From Zerene cesonia (Eukaryota > Arthropoda > Insecta > Lepidoptera > Pieridae): a stretch of 64,000 nucleotides of DNA. Under the pieces are notes generated by a model that was given only the letters and a program-made list of their open reading frames with translations, made no database searches and had not been told where the DNA came from. Position 1 is the stretch's first letter. Every line of letters starts with the position of its first letter. The stretch is from the NCBI RefSeq assembly GCF_012273895.1, contig NC_052115.1, positions 3,720,001 to 3,784,000 of the forward strand, in the 5' to 3' direction. The position numbers and the translations under genes were made by a program. Below are positions 52,185 to 62,600 of this stretch, piece by piece.

Positions 52185-52350
52185 AACCAACGGAGCAATT
52201 TTTGACTTGATGGTAAGATATCGCCAACGCTCACGAATGTGTCACAGGCCTTTTAAGTAAAAATGAGCTCTTTTCTTAAATATCCCCAAATCGTAATCAT
52301 TTGGAAACACCGTATGAGGAAGTTGGTTCCAGATATCCGTTAATGGGTAG
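52185..52350 (+). repeat. Diverged interspersed repeat, SINE-like
   Basis: Fragments such as TTGACTTGATGGTAAGATAT, CGCTCACGAATGTG and GGAAGTTGGTTCCAGAT resemble another lepidopteran short repeat that shares the GATGGTAAG motif. I could not set its borders. Confidence 0.35.
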
Positions 52351-52750
52351 AGAATTTTTCTTTTATTTAGCTTTAATGTTTTAACATATTAGTTAATATT
52401 TAAAATCGTTTGCAGGCTTACCGTCCCCTTAAATAAACGATATAAATTAATTCAATAAGAACACAGGATATTACAGGTTGTATGAAAAATTTTATAATTT
52501 AAAATTATTTCTTACCGTTAAATGCTACCTATGGATTCTTGTTTAATATAAATTAGTATTCATATCAAGATTGATAAAAGCACCCCCATATATCAGTTCT
52601 CTAGTGACACTCACCGGCTTGTGATAGGGGTCTGAGACAGGGGATTTGAATAAAATGAGGAGATTTAGAAGAGTTTATCTATACATACAAATTAGAGGAC
52701 TTATGTATCTGCATTTATTTAATAGATACCAATGGAAGTGTATCCCTGTA

Positions 52751-52802
52751 TAGATAAATCTAGACCATATTATAAAGTTGATTTAAAATCTAGATTTATC
52801 TA
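52751..52802. repeat. 14-bp inverted repeat
   Basis: TAGATAAATCTAGA and TCTAGATTTATCTA flank a 24-base AT-rich loop. Confidence 0.65.
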
Positions 52803-53579
52803 GTCTACATTTATAATTCATATGAAGTTTATATGATTCTTAATATAGGTATCTATGAATTATATGCTCTGTTTAAAATTTTGAATGTATTGATAAATAG
52901 ATAAAAAAAATGAGACACTAAGTACCAAATTTAACACAACCAAACTTACCATTTTTCATATAAATTAATATTAAACTTGATGACTAGCTCTCTTTAATTA
53001 TTTTGAGTAAAAAGAGGTCAAAGAAATATATCAACAAATAAAGGAGGCAGATTATTATATTTCACTGATACATGTGCCCATAAAGTATAACAATCAATAA
53101 ATTAGATGCTTTATAATAAATTTATTATTAATAAAAATCATCAAAAATCGAAAGAAACGCAGTTTAATATAGAATTTGTATAACCACATATACAACTTCT
53201 TCTATTTGATGTAAATTAGTGAAAATCAATTATTAAAAACAAAAAAATATAGATGTAGGTTGATACATAATTATAAAGCAACTAAGTACCTTTACTTCAG
53301 TTGATAGCCTATGATATCCATGCGGGTACAGGAATCAATGACTTGATCCACGTAATAAACAAGGACTTACCCTACCTACCCATATCTACCAAACTTCCGG
53401 ACACAAAAGTACATTTGTTGCCGTTAAAACGTTAAACGAAATTGTCTTATTGAATCAAGTAGGTACATCAATGTTTAAAAACAATATCCTGCTTGATATT
53501 ATAAATGCTATATTATATATTCGATATTTTATAGGAACATGGTTATTTATAACGAAATTACTAATACTTGGCAGTGGCT

Positions 53580-53670
53580 TATCTACCAGAATAACACTTG
53601 GGTAAGCTCTATAATATATACTTGCTTTTTACTGACTATGTCCGCAGGTGGAACAGCGCGGCACAGCTAG
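53580..53670 (+). mobile_element. Helitron-like 3' fragment
   Basis: TCCGCAGGTGGAACAGCGCG followed by GCACAGCTAG and T is a typical end; the upstream part is unclear. Confidence 0.38.
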
Positions 53671-54021
53671 TAATTTAATAATTTACTGAAATCTTCCTGG
53701 CCATTTTCAGATAGTAGGGAATTAGAAGAATCCTAAAAAATAAAAAACAACCAGAATCGTTAAATATAAATACTTGTTTTTTTGTAATGAATACTCTGTA
53801 AAAAATCTGTCTACGCACGTGGATTAGCTGATGCAGTATGTTAAAATTGTTACTTAAACGTGAATGTGATACAGAGGTACGATAAGATTAAAAATATAAT
53901 TATAAACGTAAGTATAGCGATAAATGGCTTGTTAGGTTGCTACTTGGTATTAATTAAACAGATAAATAATACCATCATTGCAGTAAGGGACCTAGATTAG
54001 ATCTTCAAAATAATATACATA

Positions 54022-54225
54022 CTAGACGCTCGTCCCGGCTCCGCCCGGATATTAAGATTCCTGTTTTATCCCAAGGGAGCATTTAATCGGGATAAAAAGT
54101 ATCCTATCACCCAAGTCAGTTTATACCGTCTGTATACCAAATTTCATGAAAATCCCTTCAGTAGTTTCAGCGTGACAATCATCCAAACAAACAAACTTTC
54201 ACATTTATAATAGTTGTGTGAAGTG
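54022..54225 (-). mobile_element. Helitron-like element, third subfamily
   Basis: It starts CTAGACGCTCGTCCCGGCTC and contains AAAAAGTATCCTATCACCCA and TTTCAGCGTGA, ending near ACATTTATAATAGT. It shares its interior with 37696-37915. Confidence 0.55.
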
Positions 54226-54234
54226 TGATACTTA

Positions 54235-54405
54235 CTAGCTGACCCGGCAAACGCTATTATGCTTTACTATAATCATTTAGGGGTAGAAAAAATAGATGTT
54301 GGCCGATTCTAATACCTACCCGATATTCACACAAAATTTTATGAGAATCGGTCCAGCCGCTTTGGAGGAGTATGGTACAGTGTGACACTAGAATTTTATA
54401 TAAGC
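54235..54405 (-). mobile_element. Helitron-like element, second subfamily
   Basis: It starts CTAGCTGACCCGGCAAACGC and contains GAGAATCGGTCCAGCCGC. It lies directly beside another Helitron-like copy at 54022. Confidence 0.55.
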
Positions 54406-55541
54406 ATGTAAAGGTCTACGAAAACAAACGAGTCCAGTTTCCTTGCTAATGGGCGATGGGCGGACTTTATGTCTAAGGGCTCAAATTAAATGTACCTACC
54501 ACAACATAAAGTGGACACAAGTGATGTCATAGACAAAACAAGTGAATATTTTAATAAGTAGCAATTATAAAAATTATACTCAACATAATGACATTAACAT
54601 TTTCCAATTTTTTCCTATATTAGCCATTGTTTGATTATAATCTTACTTCCTGAGGTGTTAATCACATAAAACATTAAACGACATGATCATTTCCATATTT
54701 ATAAATACGTGATGTTTTTATGTTATAGATAGATATGATAACATTATTGTAAACAAACATCTGCTCTCGATTATATGAATGTAATTAAATAAGTATATTC
54801 AACATAATTATTATGGACCAAAGCAACTGAACAAGATCCATTTAACTTTAAATGGCTTGTTGGTAACCCTTGTCAGAACTGAGAGTATCTCGTAACTAAA
54901 GGTAAGATTTATTACTATATTAAATGTCTATGATTAGAGGTAAGATATGAAAGTAATTAATAATAATAAACTATTTCTAACGAGACGTTGTAACAAATTT
55001 TAAACGTGTAAGATGAATGTACATAGTAGGTACTTTCCCATATGATATTATATATCTTCCACAGGTCATACTTCGAATATTAAGTAGCTATTGGATGTTG
55101 ATGAAACTTGCTAAGACGAATATATTTACCTAACTACCAACGACTGATGATTCACCCTATCCATTAAAACCTCAACACGAAACTAAGCAATATATAGGTT
55201 TTTTCTAAATTAAATTTTAAAAAATTGAAATGCCTCTACTACAGATTACTAAACAGTTACTGCACTCTTACTCGAAAATCCTCGAAACACAAAATTATAA
55301 AAAGCACAGATAACATACATAATACACTAGTAAGTAAAATATCACAAAGCTTTAGTCATCTGTTATCGATTGTTAATGAAATGTTAATGATTAAAATAGA
55401 ATCAGCTTAGTTTAGTCTATAACTTACAAATGAATTCATAACAACCAGTACATACCTAATAGCGAACGTGGGTAAGGCCATCCGATGAATTCTGAGATTT
55501 GAATAATTAGTAAGGCTGTATGAACTTCAGATTCACGTACC

Positions 55542-55581
55542 CACAACCTATTCAATATATCAAGATATTGAATAGGTTGTG
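55542..55581. repeat. 17-bp perfect inverted repeat
   Basis: CACAACCTATTCAATAT pairs perfectly with its inverse across a 6-base loop. It lies just upstream of the split SINE copy. The function is unknown. Confidence 0.75.
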
Positions 55582-55622
55582 AAATAGAAAAAATAAGATA
55601 TCTTTAGACAATAAAATTTATA

Positions 55623-56457
55623 TGTGGTAGTCGACCACGCTTCGGCATGAATTGGGCCAGCACATGAATTGGCACAGCATTCTACTGTGTTTCGTTTCCT
55701 TACCCTTTCCTTACCCTTCCCAGGCTTTTTCTTTATTCCTCTTGGATCTAAGGATTGTCGATCCTTTCTTAATCACTTCCCAATTTAAAGTTGTCAATCC
55801 ATTTGGATAGTGCTAAATTCACAAACTATATTAAAAATGTCTTAGTTCAGAGAACCTCTCGTTGCAGCCTTTTAGGACGTCCACTGTTGGACATAGGCCT
55901 CCCCCAAAGATTTCCAAAACGACCGATCACCAGCGGCCTGAGCCCAGCGGCTCCCTGCCACTTTAATCAGGTCGTCCATCCATCTTGTTGAAGGCCGTCC
56001 AACGCTGCGACGTCCTGTACGTGGTCGCCATTCGAAAACCTTTCTGCCCCAACGGCCATCGGTTCTTTTCTTTCAGAGAGCCTACTATAGCATTAATGAA
56101 TATATGGAAGATGACAATCCATGGAATGTTGTCGCTTGAGAACCACAGGTCAGTTCATTGGCATCATTGTTATGTACATGTTACATATTATGTAGAATTA
56201 AAATGTAAAATATATATTATTTAAAAGAGCAACTACAGAGTTTCTTGCCGGCTCTTCCCTGTAGAAACTGCCTTCCGAACCGGTGGTAAATTTATAACTG
56301 TGTAATATGACGATTCAAAAGTGCTTCTATAAGAAGTCTAGTTGAATGAATAATTGTTTGAGTTGGTGTTTATACCCCTCCAAATGTTCATGGGCGGTGG
56401 TAGCGCTTAGCATCAGGCGTCCCACCAGCATCATTGCCGACAATGCCATTAAAAAAA
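55623..56457 (+). mobile_element. SINE-like element split by a later insertion
   Basis: The left part, 55623-55802, starts TGTGGTAGTCGACCACGC. The right part, 56376-56457, resumes at CCAAATGTTCATGGGCGGTG and ends with an A run. The two halves are separated by about 570 bases of other retroelement sequence. Confidence 0.72.
55803..56375 (-). mobile_element. Insert inside a SINE copy: RTE-like LINE C-terminus plus another retroelement tail
   Basis: The minus strand at about 56022-55866 encodes RRSVGRPSTRWMDDLIKVAG, then SRWAQAAGDRSFWKSL and GEAYVQQWTS, the characteristic C-terminal end of RTE-type LINE polyproteins. On the plus strand, 56225-56352 holds another common lepidopteran tail (TTTCTTGCCGGCTCTTCC, CCGAACCGGTGGTAA). 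The whole block splits a SINE copy (55623-55802 and 56376-56457), so it arrived later. Confidence 0.7.
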
Positions 56458-56539
56458 GACAAAACGAATTATTACCAGATTATTTACTTTTTATCTTTAA
56501 ATTGCGTGAAAATACTGGATTAAACTAGGAGTAAAAACA

Positions 56540-59500
56540 GCAACAAACAAAAACACTTTATTGTGCACCAAATGATAATAAAAAGTAACCTACCTATATT
56601 TTGAGTATGAAACTATAAATAAAACAGCAAAATTTCTCAACTATTTAATATTTATAAATTCATGGCAAATAAAACGGACCACCTTTCATCGGGCAATATA
56701 ATATACATCTAGCATCATAACATAAATTAAATTCATTATTTACATAACTCATATTTAAAAACTTATACAAAATATATCCCATAGTTTATTATACTACTAA
56801 AGCAGTAGAATGTAAAAAAAATTACATCGTTTAGGTTTCAACGATGAATGTATACCATATTCTATAATACAAAACCATATATATATTGGAATACAATAAA
56901 CTGATTTGCTTAATTTCCTAAACGAGATTTTTGAGATAAAATCATAAAGTCAGTTATTATATTGCTCGCAAGAACATGGTCGTTCAGAATAATACATATC
57001 TATCATAATTCTATGCGTTATAATATAAATCTACTATATACAGACATAAAACATTATCGCAATACGGCAACACTTCTAACATACAATAATTGATTTTAAC
57101 ACAATCCTTTGATTATATTCTATCTTGAGCCAATCTATACACTGTATACATGTACTCCATTTGGTAACTATGGCGAGATTGATCCAATATTTATTCGTTG
57201 TCACAATGTTCGATTCTCATTTAGTTAAGTTTAATTTGACGAAGGGAATTCAATAATTGACATAGTTTCCTTTTAAGTAATTCGACACAAATTTAAAAAG
57301 AATTTTCACAACACTTTCGAACAATTTTCAAGTCCAAACTGACTTTACAGAGATATAGAAAAGTTTACAGAACTTCAACAATCAAATTAACAGCTTATAG
57401 ACTTCAAAATAAGGCTCGAATTCTAAACGTGCTAAGAAACATGATTATAATATGAATTTTCTGTTTTAACTTATAGTTGAAACATCACGTAACATGTATA
57501 ATATGTTTACACATCAATAAACTATAAAAAATAAGGCCATTCCATTTTAGCACCGCGCCACAAATCAGTCTCTATCTCTTACGATTTAATCTAATCACAA
57601 TAATCATGCCACTATTCAAACGTTTAAAATATATGAAAATAAAACAAAAATAATTTTTACGTTCTAGTAATCATCATTTTTACCAAAATTGACAGAGATG
57701 CCATAGAAAATAAATTCTATGTATATTTATCATGATCAGGAAAACTTCTTGAAAATATATAAAATAGACTCAACACTGCAGTTATTGCACTTTTTTCAAG
57801 TAGATAAGTAAAATATTTAATAAAGTTTAGATCGTACGTATATACTTATTTAAATATATATTCTCCAACATAAAAATTAAAAAATGCAGCAATTTCAAAA
57901 ATAACGCAACATTATAAAAAAGTACCTATACGTAGTCTCTTAATAAACATTATCTCTTCACTATAATAAACGATAATATCATCTTTGGTTCAAAACTTAC
58001 GACATCGTATAACCATGCTGAAACTATTTACAAACAAAAACAATTATTTGAAAACAAGTTTGTTATATACCTTGTATTTCATAGTACCTGTTTTATATTA
58101 CAACTGTATTGTGATTTGTGGTCCATTATACGAGAAAAGAAACATTAGACTAGCAATAAAACCTCTTAACATTATCCTTAAAACTAAAGCATTAACTTAC
58201 AATTGACATTAAAACTTCCATCGGTCGGCAAGTAAACGTATAATAAAATTACAATATAAATCCATTATGATATTTATAAATAATATTATATTATAAACGA
58301 TCGCCTTTCAAGCGGAGGTAATTGTAACAGAGACTTGGGTCGTCTGATTGCACTAAACACGAAACCAATAGCTTATTGATATATGAAGCAAATGCGTAGA
58401 GGAACAACAAAATTGCACACTCACGTACCTTTCAATTCGTGGCGCAGGAAAAGGCGAAGCGAATTCAGTGAGAAACTCATAGTTATGAGTCACTCACTGA
58501 AAGCGCTTGAAACATATCACCAATACTCTCTCGATTTATATCTCCATTACGTACGTCACATAACTAGCAAAGCAATTTAAGAATTAAATACTGCGATAGA
58601 TAATCAAAACAGAAGTCATTTGTTAAGTTGCTGTAAAAATATATTGTTAAATATGCTACATATATGGTTTGTTAAAATATTTTAGTGTCCGATTTCAACG
58701 CTAGAGACGTTGTATCAAATGTCACGATTTAAATGTCGTTTCTTACGAATTTACGTGAAAACCTCACGCCATTCGCTCATTGGAATCAACAATCATAATA
58801 ATGTTTTAAATAAATCCACAAACACAGTAAATGTAAGCATTTTTTTTTAAGTTCAGTCAGGAACTAAGCACCCGTCGTGTGTAAATATCGTTGTCACTGC
58901 ATTATATGTATACTATTTCAAATCTTGTTTCTACATACAATCTATCTGAAACCTCTTAAAGATAAGCACTATATAATATGTAAAATTGTTCTCATTCCAG
59001 CTAATAAGAATGTTAGGAAACTTACTGATCAATTAGAGATACATTGAGACTATAGAGTTTAGTTTCCTTAAAATACTTAATTATTTTATGCATCTCGTAC
59101 TAAATATACACGTCAGACATAAATAATAATTAATGTAATTTAAATTTAAGATAGCCCATATCGTCTTATATTTTATTTGAGCTCTTAATGAATTTTTAAA
59201 ACATTTGAGCACAAGAAACTTCTAGACTTGTTCATCACATAAAATGTTCAATAGCCCTGGAGCATTTTTATAAACTCCTATAATATTTTAAAACATTTGT
59301 ACGTCTTCCAAAAAGGTTTACTTTACAGACTTTTCAATGCAATATTGTCAATTAATAGAAAACGGAACGCGCATAATAAAACACTAAGACCGTAGCAGCT
59401 AGAAAATCTTTTGCGTATTGCACTCAGTGTCGAATATATCTGTTGTACTATATTTTGAGATTACCAATGTTCGCTTATGAAATCAACCCTGATTAATATA

Positions 59501-59547
59501 TCTATCTAAATACATCAAATGAATTATAAGGTTTGTACACATATAGC
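56540..59547 (-). other. Probable 3' UTR and flank of the kinase gene
   Basis: This is AT-rich sequence with no convincing open frame and no copy of the SINE or Helitron-like families that crowd the surrounding DNA. It directly follows the kinase stop codon. I infer that part or all of it is 3' UTR; several AATAAA motifs on the minus strand could end it earlier. Confidence 0.35.
56557..56562 (-). terminator. Candidate poly(A) signal for the kinase gene
   Basis: AATAAA on the minus strand is followed at once by a GT/T-rich stretch (GTGTTTTTGTTTGTTG), the expected downstream element. It is about 3 kb from the stop codon, and nearer AATAAA motifs such as the one around 59170 compete with it. 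Confidence 0.35.
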
Positions 59548-59686
59548 TTATTTGTATTCATCCATGAATCGCTTGCACATGTGTACGAGGTCGATAAACT
59601 TGGGTCTCATGCTGGGGTCTAGCGCCCAACAGTCTTTCATTAGGTGCCTGAATATTTCCGAAGGACACCCGTCCGGAATCTGAAAG
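59548..59686 (-). CDS. Kinase gene last exon: C-lobe end and stop
   Basis: This exon has one base to finish the split codon, 45 codons and TAA at 59550-59548. The acceptor is TTGTGTTTCAG. It encodes FQIPDGCPSEIFRHLMKDCW, then ALDPSMRPKFIDLVHMCKRF and MDEYK. The conserved CW and RP of helices H-I are present. The protein ends right after the kinase domain, as JAKs and several other tyrosine kinases do. A second acceptor-like CAG seven bases in would create a stop codon and is excluded. Confidence 0.93.
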
Positions 59687-62600
59687 CTGAAACACAAAAC
59701 CGCATCGTGATTTCGTTGTTAAGTTCCTTTATGGTATACTCTACTGCAGAATGTAGTTATAATATTCTCTATTGGAACGATTTTGAACAATTAAATAAAT
59801 GTATATCGCCTGAGATATGTATCATTAAAAAAAGAGGAATAGAAGTTACTTAATTTTCTTTAACAAATGACGAAGTTGATATAGTATCGTTGTATGTGAT
59901 AGTCGAGCACGTTTTTGCACGAATTGGGCCAGCTCGCACCGGGGAAGTAACCACACCCCCACAGGAGACCAGGCATGAAATAGTAGCATGCTGCTGTGTT
60001 TCGTTCGGTGAGTGGGGGAGCCGGACGGGCATATCCATTTCCTCACCCTTCCCAGTCCTTTCCTTTATTCCTCTTGTCAATCCTTTCTTAATACCTCTCT
60101 AATTTATAGTCGAAAATCTATTCGTTGAGGCGTCAAGTCGATTGCAGACTTTTCCAAATGTTAATAAGCGGTGGGAGCGCTTACCATCAGTCGACCCACC
60201 AGCACCATTGCCAACGATGACATAAAAGAATAGTCCACGCAAGCGAAACCACGAGCGGAGAGCTAGACAGAAAAACAATAAAATAATTAAAGTATATATA
60301 TGTATAAAGTATGTACCAGGAGGCCCGTTCCCGGGGCCGCTCGACGTCGAACCTGGGCACCTCGAGCGCGGCGCGCGTGAGGATCTCCCACGCGGTCACG
60401 CCGAACGACCACACGTCGCTCTTCGTGGAGAAGTGCCACGGCTCCACCGCCGACTCGGGCGCGTACCTGCAACCGTTACACCTCTATCTTAGCGACGTTT
60501 CTTTTTTATAAGACCACTAGCGGTCCGCCCCGGCTTCGCCCGTGGTACTTACTTAATAAATGAGCTATCTAAAAGTGAAAGAATTTTTCAAAACGGACCG
60601 TAGTAGTTCCTGAGATTAAACAAACAAACTCTTTATAATATCTCTATTAGCTTTATAATATTAGTATATATAAAGCTGAAGAGTTTGTTAGATATGTTGT
60701 ATAGATGATGGTCAAGAACACTCGGGTGGAACGAAGTTATGAACAAAAACATGTATCGTATTTGTATGAAAATTGGCACAGAGATAGAGGCTATTTTTCA
60801 CTCGCGTACCGCGCCAGTGGCGCCGCGGTTTACAACTAGTTATGTATAATTGTGGCAGAGCGGGTCATAATTTTAAAATGCTTTCCGAACCCGTGATAAA
60901 TGTTAAAGCTGTGTTAAACGAATTCATTACACATTCAACACTACTTCATTATTAAATTTTCTTACAACTTAAATAATAAAAACAAACATACCAATTAATA
61001 GGCAGCAATCGTTCAGTCTTAATCCTGTACGCGTTCTCCTCCTTGGGAATGATCCGCGCGAGGCCAAAGTCGGATATCTTCACGTGGTACTTGTTCACAA
61101 CCAGGATATTTCTCGTCGCCAAGTCCCTGTGCACTACGTTCTTCGCAGACACGTGATCCATTCCCTATGAGTAAAACATCAATAGAATTCATTGGTTATA
61201 TTGTTGAAATTCAATTGAAATATAATAATGAAAACGAATCATTAAAATCAGTTCACCTAGTAAAAAGTTGTGAGGTATCCAAGACTAAAGAATACCGTCG
61301 AAATGAGTAATTGCTTCTTTTTTAAAGTTGGTTGAATAGGTATCAATTAAACAATGTTTTAAATTTCAATACAACAAACATTGAAGTCAAGGACAGTTTT
61401 AATCCAAAAGCTACCCATAAAATAAAGATTTTAATTACATTTTTTTATCGATTAGCTATTACACTCCTATGAGAGAGAGGACCTATGTATACTACCCCTT
61501 ATTTAATACTCACAGTGGCAATATCCTTGCAGTACTTGAGCAGGTGTGAAAGCCTGAGCTTATCGCCTTGAAACTTGAGGTAGTAGTTGAGTGAGCCCTC
61601 TTCCAAGTACTCCATAACGATGAGCACATCCGACCCGTGGTCCCAGGAGTAGCCCAGGATCTCCACTATGTTTATGTGTTGTAGCGACTGCGCAAAGGTA
61701 ACGTGGATATAAAAGAATTGTACCTATTGACTTACTTATCATTTAACATGTCTACGGCTAAACAGTATATAGTGTATGATTATAGGGTAGATAAGATGTG
61801 GTCATATTTAAAACATAATGCATTATATTTCACCTACTGTAGATAGTTTATCGTTGTTTAATTTGAGCTAGTAAAGCGGTTGGTAAAAAAATATAATCAA
61901 ACCTTTTTCAAAGGACACAAAAGATAAAAAATCCAAATCAAATCGATGCAAATAGTACTCTTTTAAAAAGCGATGAAATTCCATATGTTTGTGGTAACTG
62001 TCATGGGCATGTATTTTAAATATAAAAATTCAAGAAATGTATACTATGTATTATTATATGACTGTCTAGTAAACAGATTTGAACCTCGTACCTTCATAAT
62101 TTCTAATTCATTCTTAAAGTCTTCATACAAACTGCCATTTCTTTCTGACTCTTGTCGGGTAAGCTTCTTAACTGCCACTTCTTTTCTTTGAGATTCTTGA
62201 TTGTCCCGCTCCATCCATCCCTTGAATACGTGGCCGTAATTACCCTAAGGTTTATATATAATGAGTTAGTTATAAAATATTATTATTAGGTCCGACGTAA
62301 ATCTGTACATATACTAAAAGTGTAAAAAAATTGTTTCCATACAATGAATAGAAAATAAGAAGAATCGCACAGAACTGGTCACGTTCGAGCGTTAATGCGA
62401 CGACCTAACACATACGGTCCCAGCATTTGGACCACTATACCCACGCACTATAAAGACTAGTATAGCTTGTACTCACGCTGCCGATCTTCTTGGTGAGCGT
62501 GACCAGGTAGGTCTTGCCCTGGGACACGATGGACTCCATGAGGCGCGGCGCCGCACAGAACTCGTCGGGCTCGAGCGAGAGCGCGGCGGGCGCGGCGGGG

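Larger units (their letters stand above)
29826..56540. other. Intergenic, repeat-rich DNA between the two genes
   Basis: It holds most of the SINE-like and several Helitron-like copies. A noncoding first exon and the promoter of the receptor gene should lie here, because coding exon 1 starts at a splice acceptor, but I could not locate them. No other coding exon is supported. Confidence 0.55.
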
